64,000 nt of DNA, from contig NZ_FNKQ01000007.1 of the NCBI RefSeq assembly GCF_900100875.1, positions 51,665 to 115,664 of the forward strand, written 5' to 3'. This document shows positions 40,602-49,682 of the stretch, piece after piece (the stretch's first letter is position 1; every line of letters begins with the position of its first letter). The notes beneath the pieces were generated by a model. That model was given only the letters and a program-made list of their open reading frames with translations, was not told the origin of the DNA and did no database searches. This stretch comes from Halopelagius longus (GTDB lineage: Archaea; Halobacteriota; Halobacteria; Halobacteriales; Haloferacaceae). Both the position numbers and the translations under genes were made by a program.

Positions 40602-42334
40602 GGGTTTCGTTGGAAGATGTCTTCTGGACCGAGCAGTCGGAGGAGACGGCGTCCCGCATAGAACATCACGAAGAAGGGGATGAACTGCCAGCCGGCCTCA
40701 AAGCTGAACGCGAACCACCCGTCGATGGTTCCAAGCGGGTGCCACCGAGCAGTCGCCGTATGACCTACGTAGGCCGGATTGTGTCCGAGCCACGATCCCG
40801 GGTGGTACTCAGCTGTGTAGATACCGGGTTCACTAATCGTCACGATGGCGACTCCAGAGGTATTGGTCTCGACCTCCCGGTTAGCGATAGTGATGTAACC
40901 CTCGCGTAAGCTACCTCCAATGGGATAGCGACGGGAGCTGTCGTTAAGGACGATCGGTGCCCCAGTCTGGTTATCACGCAGTTCGATTCGGAAGGTTGCC
41001 TGCGACTGGTTCTGCTGAAGAAGCTCTACTGAGAGATTACTGTCGTGCAGCTGTCGCTCTGAACCATCCGTTGGCTCGACGATAGAGGCATTCTCCCCGC
41101 GAACGATGCCCGCGACGTGGAGTGCGTCTCTGTCAACGTTCTCGGTTCGAACGGCGACACCGTACGTCGTCTCGTAGGACTGGTTTACAACCTCGATGGT
41201 GACGTTCTCGCCGATAGTCCCTCTTGGGGAAGGACGCTCAGTTCCCCACGTGTCGATGATTTCCGGGCCATCGCGAACCGGTTCGGCACGCGGTCCGATC
41301 CGTGACGGATACGCGTGGACGTACACGGGGATTGCGTCAGACTCCACTTCGGCACTATCGGTCAGGTTCGACCTGACGAGCGTATCCCATCTGGAGTCTC
41401 GGGCGGTGTAGAATCGCCAGATACCACGCACGCTCGCGTTCCCTTCGTCGGTAAGCGTGTATCCCTGCCACGGCCGAGACTGGAAGATGACCACGCCAGC
41501 ATCGCCGTTGGGGTACTCGGCGTAGTAGGGGTACGCAGAGAGGTCGTAGATCTCGACATCGATCGAGTCCGAGACGTTTCGCGTCTCCTCACGGTAAACG
41601 AGGTTGACGCCGGTTCCGTTGACCACATCGGTCCGTATCGTCTTCTTCAGACGGACATGGATCTCTGCTTCAAGGGTGAGGTTTGCACTCCACTCGCCGT
41701 CGATCTGATAGTCGATAGCTGGCGTGTGCGATCCATCAGTCCTCGCGATGGTCTCCCCGTCTTTCTTCAGCCGGACTTTCTCAATACCGTGGTTCGTAAG
41801 TGACCACTCGACGGTTCTATTTCCAGAGGAGCTTCCGTTTGGAACACGGACGCGGTAATCGACAAACCCACGCATCGTTCCGTTTGGGGCGATGTAGAGC
41901 GGAGTTTCACCGGATTCGAGGTGACCTCGCGTCGATGGTTGAACCGCGAATACGGTCGCGTGGGCGTCTTCGATGAATACGCCATCCTCGAGCGCCGCAT
42001 GAGACGGACGCACGGACGTGTCCGAATCACCGGCTTTGAGGTCCTCGAAATCGTTCTGAGTCCACGTTGCGGCAGTCGCGGGCGGCCGCTTGAACGTGAT
42101 GTCCGTCCCGTTCGCAAGCTGGTGGATAGCCGTCCGCTCGTCACCGTAGCGCTGTCGGTACTCCTCTTGACTCGTATAATTGTCCGCGTCGCGAGACCAA
42201 AGGGTCGCGGACTCGTTTTCTGTGAGCCCATTCCCTTCTGTACCTGGTCGTGGTGGGCTTGCTGTGACGATACTCGTGGCTAGGCCCGTCACGAATAGGA
42301 CGGCCATGAACACGGACAGTCCTCGTTGTTCCAT
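40598..42334 (-). CDS. large surface protein of the conjugation operon
   Basis: About 578 residues from the ATG at 42334. An N-terminal hydrophobic signal or anchor (SVFMAVLFVTGLATSIVTAS) is followed by about 520 residues of beta-rich ectodomain (VEWSLTNHGIEKVRLKKDGE, ITIANREVETNTSGVAIVTI) with many N-x-S/T sites. A C-terminal membrane helix (about residues 548-568: GWQFIPFFVMFYAGRRLLRL) follows. I know such proteins as a regular partner of VirB6-like and lipoprotein genes in haloarchaeal conjugation loci. A role in cell contact or channel architecture is inferred. Confidence 0.75.
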   Translation of the reverse strand: MEQRGLSVFMAVLFVTGLATSIVTASPPRPGTEGNGLTENESATLWSRDADNYTSQEEYRQRYGDERTAIHQLANGTDITFKRPPATAATWTQNDFEDLKAGDSDTSVRPSHAALEDGVFIEDAHATVFAVQPSTRGHLESGETPLYIAPNGTMRGFVDYRVRVPNGSSSGNRTVEWSLTNHGIEKVRLKKDGETIARTDGSHTPAIDYQIDGEWSANLTLEAEIHVRLKKTIRTDVVNGTGVNLVYREETRNVSDSIDVEIYDLSAYPYYAEYPNGDAGVVIFQSRPWQGYTLTDEGNASVRGIWRFYTARDSRWDTLVRSNLTDSAEVESDAIPVYVHAYPSRIGPRAEPVRDGPEIIDTWGTERPSPRGTIGENVTIEVVNQSYETTYGVAVRTENVDRDALHVAGIVRGENASIVEPTDGSERQLHDSNLSVELLQQNQSQATFRIELRDNQTGAPIVLNDSSRRYPIGGSLREGYITIANREVETNTSGVAIVTISEPGIYTAEYHPGSWLGHNPAYVGHTATARWHPLGTIDGWFAFSFEAGWQFIPFFVMFYAGRRLLRLLGPEDIFQRNP

Positions 42335-42362
42335 GGGAGCTCGTGGTGGAGATCGGAGTGGC

Positions 42363-42785
42363 TTACCAGGGGACGAGGTTGACACAGTCTGCCAACGGGA
42401 GGTTCATCATCGACCCAGCGACTGTGTATAGAGGGCCCAGGACGACGAGGACGACAGTAGATTTCATCGCCGATCGCTTGTGACGCTTGAGCCCTTTCTT
42501 CTGCTCAGGCTGGAGAGTGAACATCTCGATGAGGGAGTCAGCTTGCCAGACGACGGCAAGTCCGACGATACCGAGTCCAGTGGTTAACTGGAAGAAGCCC
42601 TCTATCATGCTCGGGAGCTTGTCGGCACTACAAACGGCGTTCGTCTGCGCTGCGACGGGTTGGACAGCAAACAGACTAAACAGTACGAGGGTAAGAACGG
42701 CCACCCTCGGGATCTTGCTTGCTGTTGTTGGTTCCCTTTCAGTACGATTCTCGAACGTCTCGGTGGGTGTACTGGCTTGTGACAT
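42363..42785 (-). CDS. small membrane protein, VirB2/TrbC pilin-like
   Basis: This 140-residue protein has a signal-like hydrophobic segment (about residues 28-47: VAVLTLVLFSLFAVQPVAA) followed by QTNAVCSAD. Two further membrane helices are about residues 63-84 (FFQLTTGLGIVGLAVVWQAD) and 109-128 (STVVLVVLGPLYTVAGSMM). A basic loop (KKGLKRHKRSAMK) lies between. A cleaved leader with two hydrophobic helices around a positively charged loop is the VirB2/TrbC pilin plan. The single Cys pair could form a disulfide. Pilin identity is inferred. Confidence 0.6.
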   Translation of the reverse strand: MSQASTPTETFENRTEREPTTASKIPRVAVLTLVLFSLFAVQPVAAQTNAVCSADKLPSMIEGFFQLTTGLGIVGLAVVWQADSLIEMFTLQPEQKKGLKRHKRSAMKSTVVLVVLGPLYTVAGSMMNLPLADCVNLVPW

Positions 42786-42791
42786 AGCGGG

Positions 42792-42935
42792 TTATTCCTG
42801 TGCGTCTCCGACGAGAGCCTTGAGATCGGCGTACCGATTTGGCTCATTAACGGGTTCTTCTTTGGTGTAGCCCTGTTCGCGGGCTCGTTCTAGGAGGACT
42901 CGGAGATCGTCAGGATCGACATCGTAGGCTCTCAT
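42792..42935 (-). CDS. small soluble protein of the conjugation operon (47 aa)
   Basis: A 48-codon gene (MRAYDVDPDDLRVLLERARE ...) is predicted helical and acidic. Its ATG overlaps the stop of the tiny upstream frame (ATGA) and its stop lies 6 bp before the pilin-like gene, so it is part of the operon. The family is unknown. Confidence 0.6.
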   Translation of the reverse strand: MRAYDVDPDDLRVLLERAREQGYTKEEPVNEPNRYADLKALVGDAQE

Positions 42936-43024
42936 TTCCTCTCGGAGAGGGCAGAGGTGGTGTGGTCGTTACACATTCGGTACAGGTCAGCGGTATCTTC
43001 GCTGGTGACTGGCTGAACTATCAT
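42932..43024 (-). CDS. leader-size protein at the head of the conjugation operon (30 aa)
   Basis: A 31-codon frame (MIVQPVTSEDTADLYRMCND ...) is coupled by ATGA overlap to the 47-residue gene. It is the first gene after the promoter region near 43075. It could be a regulatory leader peptide or a small structural protein. Confidence 0.5.
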   Translation of the reverse strand: MIVQPVTSEDTADLYRMCNDHTTSALSERK

Positions 43025-43071
43025 ATGGGTATGTGCTGACTGATCTCCAGTGCAGATTAGCCAACATACCA

Positions 43072-43084
43072 GTGGGAAATAAAT
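43072..43084 (-). promoter_or_regulatory. putative promoter of the conjugation operon
   Basis: AT-rich GAAATAAATATTT (43073-43085, read on the minus strand as AAATATTTATTTC) lies about 48-60 bp upstream of the first small gene. The TATA-like TTTATTT suits a haloarchaeal promoter with a short leader. Confidence 0.4.
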
Positions 43085-43085
43085 A

Positions 43086-43480
43086 TTTTCTCGATATAGT
43101 AAATGTATGTCTAAAATAGTGGGGAATAGGGTTTGACAGGAGGGGCTCTAAGCAGTGTTTAACAAGGACTTACTGTCGATATTTATGGACAATCACGTCG
43201 ATTCGCCATGCCGATATCCACGATGAGGAAGGTTGTCGCAAGGGGACGATCATAGAAAAAGTTCCTCAAGAAGCTACAGGAAAATCTTTGACTCGTTTCT
43301 ACGAATTGAGTCCGTCGGGACCTTCCGTTGACGGTCTTACCACTTAATTTGGTCTAAATTGACAAATGTTCTGACTTTGTCAAATTTCGCCGCGTCAGAG
43401 CTGATAATTTCCAATGCTTTTTTGCCCAATGGCACAGTGTCGTCTACGTTACCATGAGGAGAATGTAACCCTATGAAATA
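43086..43480. other. intergenic stretch with an inverted repeat
   Basis: No gene is supported. TTGACAAA at 43359-43366 and TTTGTCAA at 43376-43383 form an 8-bp inverted repeat with a 9-bp spacer, extended by A/T pairs. It may be an operator for the downstream catabolic cluster. Confidence 0.4.
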
Positions 43481-43481
43481 A

Positions 43482-43815
43482 AAAGTACACGACGATGTTC
43501 TGGCGGTTGATGAGGTAAATCTGACTGTTCAAAATGAGGATTCCCTCGTAATAGTCAGTCCTTGGGATGCAGGAAGTCGATGACGCTTCGAATGATCACC
43601 AGACTCAAAACCACCACGACGGAGGACATCAAGCTAGGAAACAATGTCGTTAACGCCGTATGTCCGCAGAACTGCAACATCGGATGGTGTTCCAGAGCTA
43701 CGCGCTGTACCTTCAAATAACCGTGCGGGAAAATATGTTACTCGGGTTGCAACTCTCGGAGGAGTGTGACCAAGTTCTATTTGATGACGAATCCGAACTA
43801 GTAATCGCAGTCTAG
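43482..43815 (+). pseudogene. decayed sugar ABC-transporter ATPase (MalK/UgpC type)
   Basis: Three frames in succession give MalK-like text: VLAVDEVNLTVQNEDSLVIV, then SPWDAGSR where the Walker A should be. After a shift comes LRMITRLKTTTTEDIKLGNN, and after another, GMVFQSYALY-like text (MVFQSYALYLQITVRENMLL) to a TAG at 43813. The P-loop is ruined and the C-terminal two thirds are missing. It ends 5 bp before the creatininase gene, showing that the cluster once had its own importer. Confidence 0.7.
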
Positions 43816-43820
43816 AGACC

Positions 43821-44624
43821 ATGATATACAATTCAATAGGGTCAATCAGCACCGAATGGGCCGGAAAACCATACGTGGCCATCCGAGAGACAGCGGAAGC
43901 CAACGGCTCACTCCTCGTCGTTCCCGTGGGGAGCATCGAACAACACGGACATCACCTTCCCGTGGCGACCGATACGATCCTCGCCGACGCCGTAGTACAC
44001 GGTGGTTGCAAAAGGGTCGAAGAAGACATCCCGATACTGGTTACGCCGCCGGTCTGGATAGGGTTCTCGCCGCATCACCTCCCCTTCGGTGGGACACTGT
44101 CGCTCGAATTTGAGCACCTGAAGTCAGTCCTTGAGGGCATCGCCTTGACAGCCGTCGACAATGGGTTCGACGCAGTATGCTTCGTAAACGGACACGGCGG
44201 CAACGCGTCGCTCATCAACGCCGTCGTCAGTACCGTCGGGAGGTCGACGGATTCCGAAGTCCTCGGGATGACGTACTTCTCGCTGGCAACGGACGAAATC
44301 GAGTCCCTTCGAGAAAGCGGAAGGGGGGGGATGGCCCATGGTGGCGAGTACGAGACTTCGCTGATGCTGTACCTTCGGCCGGACCTCGTTGCCGAAAGAG
44401 AGGCCCGACGCGGAACGCTTGGAGACGAACACTATGAATGGAGCGACGTTGACCTTCTTTACGGAGGACCGCTATCAGTATACCGGGAATTCAACGAATA
44501 CTCCAAAACCGGGGCTATCGGTGCGCCGGAGTTGGCTAGCACAGAAAAGGGAGAGCGCATCTACGAGATTATTACAACTGAACTTGCCGCGCTCTTCGTC
44601 GCTATTCATGAACACAACGTTTGA
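43821..44624 (+). CDS. creatininase-family amidohydrolase
   Basis: This 267-residue protein has the family metal ligands and motifs: VPVGSIEQHGHHLPVATDT (about residues 34-52), PPVWIGFSPHHLPFGGTLSL, FVNGHGGNASL (about residues 114-124) and MAHGGEYETSLML (about residues 171-183). Members are metal-dependent hydrolases of cyclic or linear amides (creatinine, formamides in flavin/F420 and mycofactocin pathways). Here the context is a decayed carbohydrate or amide catabolic cluster with an enolase-superfamily enzyme, so the substrate is unknown. Confidence 0.9.
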   Translation: MIYNSIGSISTEWAGKPYVAIRETAEANGSLLVVPVGSIEQHGHHLPVATDTILADAVVHGGCKRVEEDIPILVTPPVWIGFSPHHLPFGGTLSLEFEHLKSVLEGIALTAVDNGFDAVCFVNGHGGNASLINAVVSTVGRSTDSEVLGMTYFSLATDEIESLRESGRGGMAHGGEYETSLMLYLRPDLVAEREARRGTLGDEHYEWSDVDLLYGGPLSVYREFNEYSKTGAIGAPELASTEKGERIYEIITTELAALFVAIHEHNV

Positions 44625-44840
44625 ACCTCCTGTTCGGACTACCGATAATCAATAGCAGAGATAATTGATCCGGTATATACCTAGCAGAGATCCCAATGCA
44701 CTTGACGAAGCAGTATCGACCGACGATAGGTGTTTGGGGCCCTCGGAACTGGCGGTATCATCCCGATTGTTTCGGCGGAACAATGGGGCGGTAGAGGCGG
44801 CGATTCCGACCAACAGCCGTCAGGTTTATCATGATGAGCG
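44625..44840. other. intergenic stretch, probably decayed coding DNA
   Basis: No gene is supported. It separates the creatininase gene from the solute-binding-protein remnant and may hold the lost N-terminus of the latter, but no recognisable motif remains. Confidence 0.4.
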
Positions 44841-45135
44841 ATGGGACGAAACATTAGACAGTGCTTTGAGGAGAACAACACCGTTTTCGAGGAGGAATAC
44901 GGCGTCAACGTGGATTTCACGAGGGTCACGTTGGACAACGCACAGCAGACGGTCATCACCGTGTCGACGGCAAGGCACCCAATGTCGCTCACTGGTCCAC
45001 CCGGTGGGTTCTCCAACTCGTCGGGGGGACCGGCCCTGTATCATCGACGATCTGATGGAGTTCGATTGGGGTGACCGATTCTACGACCGGATGGCCGAGG
45101 GATGCAAGTACCAAGAAACACCGTCACCGGCATGA
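44841..45135 (+). pseudogene. decayed ABC solute-binding protein
   Basis: One frame encodes FEEEYGVNVDFTRVTLDNAQ followed by QTVITVS, the early part of a family-1-type sugar-binding protein. After a frame change the text continues as DDLMEFDWGDRFYDRMAEGC and then KYQET to a TGA at 45133. Signal peptide, lipobox and most of the protein are gone. It complements the MalK remnant at 43482. Confidence 0.55.
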
Positions 45136-45227
45136 CGGCCAGGGCAGTCAAGGAGTAACGGACTTCCCGACTCCTCATTTGATTTGGCATCCCAGAAAAT
45201 TAACTTGATACGGTTCAAACACCGTGC

Positions 45228-46373
45228 ATGGAATTTGCTGTTTGGGGGTACCCTTGGGATGTCCGAGACGAGGGCCCCAGCCGAGTTGCCGATCGCCTCC
45301 GCAGTATTGGCGTCAACGAACTGAATCTAGCGACGAATTACCACTCCGTACAGGCGTTCGCACCGCACAACCCCAAACGAAGGACGCACTTTGCGCACGC
45401 CTGTTCGTACTTCGAACCCAACGACAGGTACGGACGCCTTGAACCGATAGCCTATGAGGGGATGGACGACGACTGGGTCGAAGACATCGCCGCCGGATTC
45501 GCCGAGACAGATGTCTCGCTAACATCGTGGACAGTCGGATGTCACAACTCTAGATTGGGAATGGCGAACCCTGACGTTGCGATAGAGTCCTCCCATGGAG
45601 ACGACCTCGTCTTCGGACTCTGCCCCACTGCGCCTGATGTTCAGGAGTACCTCGTCGCACTTGTCGACGATTTGGCCGACCGCGGGCAATTTAACCGGAT
45701 CGAGTTGGAAACGTTTGACTACTTCTACGGCACCGGCTTCGGCTGGCACCACCAGAAGATTCATGCCCGTCTCGGTTCTCTCGGCGAGTTCCTGTTCGGC
45801 CTGTGTTTCTGCGATCACTGCCGAGGCGCCGCGGCGGACGCGGGAATCGACGCCGAAGCGGTCCGCGAAGCCACTGCGACGACCGTAGATGACGTCGTCT
45901 CCGGTCGTATACCCCCTGAACTCAACCCGGAACAGTGGCTCCGATCTCACCCCGACGTCGCTGATTACGTTCGCCTGCGGGAGGAGTTGCTCGCGAACTT
46001 ATATGCCGACATCGCTGACGCTGCGGGCGACACGCCCTTGGGCTACTATGCTGGTATGCCCGAACCCGGACGAGAGTGGATGTCTGGGGCCAACCTCGAA
46101 TACCTCGCGGAGCACGTCGATTACTACTGCGTTCTGGCTTACGAGTCCTCCCGAGAGGATGTCCTTGACACCTACCGAAGCTTGGAGGCACTCACTCCCG
46201 ACATTCCAATCCACGTCGGCGTCCTCCCCGGACACCCTGCCGTCCACAATGAGACGGCAGTGGTTGATATCGTTGACGGACTCCGCGAAGTCGGGGTCCC
46301 GCGGGTGTCCTTCTACAACTACGGTCTCCTCCCCGAACAGTCGCTCGATTGGATAGAATCGGCGACACAGTGA
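45228..46373 (+). CDS. putative TIM-barrel protein, glycoside-hydrolase-like
   Basis: This 381-residue soluble protein has repeated beta-alpha text consistent with a TIM barrel: VNELNLATNYHSVQAFAPHN, FNRIELETFDYFYGTGFGWH, DTPLGYYAGMPEPGREWMSG, VDYYCVLAYESSREDVLDTY and IPIHVGVLPGHPAVHNE. The glutamate in IELETFDYF and acids near ECD-type loops could be catalytic, as in hydrolases acting on sugars. A CFCDHC knuckle lies at about residue 196. I do not recognise a characterised family. The neighbours suggest sugar or sugar-acid catabolism. Confidence 0.6.
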   Translation: MEFAVWGYPWDVRDEGPSRVADRLRSIGVNELNLATNYHSVQAFAPHNPKRRTHFAHACSYFEPNDRYGRLEPIAYEGMDDDWVEDIAAGFAETDVSLTSWTVGCHNSRLGMANPDVAIESSHGDDLVFGLCPTAPDVQEYLVALVDDLADRGQFNRIELETFDYFYGTGFGWHHQKIHARLGSLGEFLFGLCFCDHCRGAAADAGIDAEAVREATATTVDDVVSGRIPPELNPEQWLRSHPDVADYVRLREELLANLYADIADAAGDTPLGYYAGMPEPGREWMSGANLEYLAEHVDYYCVLAYESSREDVLDTYRSLEALTPDIPIHVGVLPGHPAVHNETAVVDIVDGLREVGVPRVSFYNYGLLPEQSLDWIESATQ

Positions 46374-46461
46374 GCGGCGACACGGACTGAGCCGGGACCG
46401 AGATGAGAGTCGTCGTTCATCGAGGCGGTACCTTCTTTGCGACTCACACACCACTCAAACC

Positions 46462-47628
46462 ATGCAGATAATAGATGTATCTGCGATGACAGTCGACGTA
46501 CCGCTGGTCGGACTTGACGAACACCTCGGCATCGGACCGTACGTTACCAACCACGGGCAGGTCGACTCAATGGAACGCGTTCTCGTCCGCGTTGATACGG
46601 ACGAGGGCATCTCGGGATGGGGAGAGATGCGGACCTTCCTCTCGGCCACGGCGACGGAAGCCGTCATCGAAGAGGGCGTCGGCCCACTGATAAAGGGGCA
46701 GTCACCCTTTGAACTCGAACGTCTCCGGAGGCAGGTATTTATCGAGTACACCAACGTTGAACTGTTCTTCGCTGCCGTCGAGACGGCGTGCTGGGACATC
46801 GTCGGCAAGGCGCTTGGGAAACCCGTCTACGAACTTCTCGGTGGTTCGTCCGCTCCCGAGCAGACGGCGGCGATGAACGCCGACGCGGCAGACATGGAAT
46901 CTGTGACCGATGACGAAGTCGAATTCGCGTTCTGCCTCGGCATCCTCTCTCCAGAGGAGTCGCGCGTCAAGGCTCGCCAAGCGCTCAAAGAAGGCTTCTC
47001 TGTTCTTAAGACGAAAGCAGGACGCGACTGGCGTCAGGATGTCGCCCGCGTCGAAGCGATGCACGACGAGGTCGACGGCCGACTCGAGTTCAGGTTGGAT
47101 CCAAATCAGGGCTGGACGCTCGACCAAGCCGTCCGTGTCGGAGCCACACTCGAAGATGCCGGAATTTACCTTCAGTACATGGAACAGCCCATTCGAGTTA
47201 ACGCTCACGACTCGATGGCGACGCTCCGACAAAGGCTTCGACAGCCGATAGCCCCAAACGAGGATACCTACATCCCGAACAACCTCCAGTCGCTCATTGA
47301 CTCCAGGGCGATGGACGTGGCCGTCCTCGACCTAACCCCTGCGGGCGGCATCGCTGGCCTCCGGCAACAGACCGCCATCGTCGAGGATGCGGGCATCCCA
47401 TACACACACCACTGCGCGTTCGACCTTGGCGTCCGAACCGCGGCAATTCTCCACGCGGTCCACGGACTTCCAGGGTTCTCGCTCCCTCCGGACACCACTT
47501 ACTACGCGTGGGAGAGTGACGTCGTTACGGAGCCGTTCGAAATCACTGAGGGGCGCATGAGAGTCCCGAGCGAACCTGGATTAGGAATCGACATCGATAT
47601 GGACGACGTCGAAGCATACCGAGTCTAA
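46462..47628 (+). CDS. mandelate racemase/muconate lactonizing enzyme family protein
   Basis: This 388-residue enolase-superfamily enzyme abstracts an alpha-proton of a carboxylate, usually to dehydrate a sugar acid or racemise. The N-terminal capping domain is about residues 1-125. In the barrel, VLKTKAG gives the K-x-K catalytic lysine (about residue 181). Metal ligands are D in RLDPNQGW (about residue 211), E in YMEQPI (about residue 237) and E in APNEDTY (about residue 266). The His of HHCAFDLG (about residue 316) may be the second base. It is transcribed with the TIM-barrel gene. The substrate is unknown. Confidence 0.9.
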   Translation: MQIIDVSAMTVDVPLVGLDEHLGIGPYVTNHGQVDSMERVLVRVDTDEGISGWGEMRTFLSATATEAVIEEGVGPLIKGQSPFELERLRRQVFIEYTNVELFFAAVETACWDIVGKALGKPVYELLGGSSAPEQTAAMNADAADMESVTDDEVEFAFCLGILSPEESRVKARQALKEGFSVLKTKAGRDWRQDVARVEAMHDEVDGRLEFRLDPNQGWTLDQAVRVGATLEDAGIYLQYMEQPIRVNAHDSMATLRQRLRQPIAPNEDTYIPNNLQSLIDSRAMDVAVLDLTPAGGIAGLRQQTAIVEDAGIPYTHHCAFDLGVRTAAILHAVHGLPGFSLPPDTTYYAWESDVVTEPFEITEGRMRVPSEPGLGIDIDMDDVEAYRV

Positions 47629-48182
47629 GGGTGAAGTTGTCGCGGCGCGAGAATGCCGACAAATTTCTCCGTCAGCGTCGGTCGCAATCACGCGAACGTC
47701 AGCTGACCAGAACGACGAGGGTAATCTTCTTTACACTTCCCTCAGTGCTGGAAGTTGAATGATTGAGCTCTTATTAGCCAACCGCATCGCAATCAGCACC
47801 TGGCGGCATCTGCGTGATAGTGAACCACGCCGACAGCTCCGTCGAATCAGCAGACCTCCTACACCGCCGTGACGAGTCGGAGTTTCAGTCGATGCTCAAA
47901 CTTCGAAGAACTAACCTTCAGGCGGGCACCGGTTGAGCGATAGATTCAATAGCGAGATTTGAGATAGATTAGATCCAAAGACGATTCAGACCAATATCGA
48001 ACTGAATGCGATCGACCCTACTCCCAAGATGTATTCACGACGACATGACGTTCATGCAAACGGAAATTTGATGCTGCATATCGTTGTATATTTTGGGACC
48101 ATTTCCATTACTGCTGCCGCATACTTCTCTCAGTTTATCCTCGATCCGCATCCATAGCTACTCACAGATAGAATATCCCACG
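47629..48182. other. intergenic stretch at the edge of the AT-rich island
   Basis: No gene is recognised. A 42-codon plus-strand frame at 48029-48157 contains a hydrophobic segment (LMLHIVVYFGTISITAAAYF) and could be a tiny membrane protein or a fragment. Base composition becomes visibly AT-richer from about 47950 on, so this marks a boundary. Confidence 0.35.
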
Positions 48183-49682
48183 CTACTTGAAATCGACTGA
48201 AACCAGTGTTGCGTCGTCATGTGGCTTAATTCGAGGATATATTTCGCACGCTCTGTCTTCCTGCTCGATCGACCGTAATCTGTTTATTGTCTTTTCGTGA
48301 CCGTGACTAGTGATCCATTCTGCGAATTCATTCCATGTGGCGAACGCAGAGAGGTCTTCGACGAGTGTTCCAACACCATCACTCAACAATTGTATTTGGT
48401 TGATTGTAGCCGCGTCGATACGGGTATAGAATCCCGATTCAGGTGCTTTGGGATCCAAAGACAATGACCAATGTTCTCTATCTTCTCGGAGTTTTTGACG
48501 ATTATGTTCCAGCTTGGGCCATATTATATTTTTTGCCTCCGTTCTTTCGAGTCCACGCTCTGTCATAAGCCCGTGCATACCATTAACAGCTTCCCGTTCT
48601 AACCGTCGGAGCAGCTCTCTCTCATCAGTAAGATGTTGTATCTCTCCGTCTCCGTATGTGACCAGAACCGAACAATCCCCCAATATGTATACTTCCAGTA
48701 TCCCATCGACCCATCGGACAATTGAACACGCAGCTGACGGCTCTGTTGCACGGTCAATTTCATAACCATCCGTCATTTTCTCAAACTTTTTGGAAACCAT
48801 TTGAATGCCATCACTCACAATCGTACGTAAGTCTCGACTTGAATCATTGATGGTATTTCGGAGAATATTGTCAAATTCTTTAACATACCACTGGGCGTCT
48901 GATCGCCCTGGTGTGAAGTTCTCATCGCTAATTCCTGTTGCCCCATCTAGCACCCAAGCCCCTTTCCATGTCACTCCACCAACGTCTTCATTAACTCCCA
49001 TTCCAGGATCAGATGTGACCCTCGTCCGTGGCTGGCTTAGAGTTTTGTTGGCTTTTATTGCCTTCCCAAAGTTACTATTAAGCCAAATCTCGTATGCATC
49101 TTTCGCACCTTCATATGCATATGTGAACCAGCTGGGGACCTCCTCGATAGACCAATAGCGTACAGCTTGGCTCTCGTTACACGCTTTAAGATCACCACCA
49201 ACAACATGACAATAGTATAAAAGCGTCACAGCACCGTGTGGGCCATCCTTTGTCGGAGCATCAATCCAATACCCGTCGACAAGCGAAACCGGACGGACTT
49301 TGAGTCCAGTTTCTTCACGTGTTTCTCGAACTGCTGCTTCAACTGGCTGTTCACCAGGATCAACATATCCTCCTGGCATAACCCACTTCCCATTTCCTGC
49401 CGTCTTCAGAGACGGTTGCTTTACTAATAGGATTTGGCCATTTTCATCGAACAGGGCGGCTGCTGCTCCAACCTTTGGTGTAATATGGCCAAACTCATCA
49501 GCAGACAGACGGTCTCGAATCTCCTGAGTAGGTAAATCGAGTGACTGGCCGTACCCTTCGCTGACCAGATCGAGGATCCGTTTATAACGCTCTTTGTCAT
49601 GTGAATCATGGGGATCACCATCATACGTCAGCCCGTTTCGTGCAATAATCTGTAGTTCATCGAGTAGGGGCAGTAGATCCAT
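48183..49682 (-). CDS. Nudix hydrolase fused to a PP2C-like domain
   Basis: This 499-residue protein has an N-terminal helical segment (about residues 1-60) of the kind preceding Nudix domains of the ADP-ribose/NADH group. The Nudix box is complete: GGYVDPGEQPVEAAVRETRE followed by ETGL (about residues 105-128). From about residue 240 the text resembles a PP2C-type phosphatase: GAWVLDGATGISDENF, VYILGDCSVLVTYGDGEIQH, IQLLSDGVGTL and KPHDDATLVSVD, with the aspartates that bind metals in that family. A Nudix-PP2C fusion is unusual. It may couple nucleotide or ADP-ribose-derivative hydrolysis to phosphate removal in the neighbouring pathway. Confidence 0.8.
   Translation of the reverse strand: MDLLPLLDELQIIARNGLTYDGDPHDSHDKERYKRILDLVSEGYGQSLDLPTQEIRDRLSADEFGHITPKVGAAAALFDENGQILLVKQPSLKTAGNGKWVMPGGYVDPGEQPVEAAVRETREETGLKVRPVSLVDGYWIDAPTKDGPHGAVTLLYYCHVVGGDLKACNESQAVRYWSIEEVPSWFTYAYEGAKDAYEIWLNSNFGKAIKANKTLSQPRTRVTSDPGMGVNEDVGGVTWKGAWVLDGATGISDENFTPGRSDAQWYVKEFDNILRNTINDSSRDLRTIVSDGIQMVSKKFEKMTDGYEIDRATEPSAACSIVRWVDGILEVYILGDCSVLVTYGDGEIQHLTDERELLRRLEREAVNGMHGLMTERGLERTEAKNIIWPKLEHNRQKLREDREHWSLSLDPKAPESGFYTRIDAATINQIQLLSDGVGTLVEDLSAFATWNEFAEWITSHGHEKTINRLRSIEQEDRACEIYPRIKPHDDATLVSVDFK

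Noticed and set aside
43634..43936. 100-codon minus-strand frame across the start of the creatininase gene
   Set aside because: It overlaps the well-supported creatininase N-terminus and the MalK remnant, and its composition is not coding-like.
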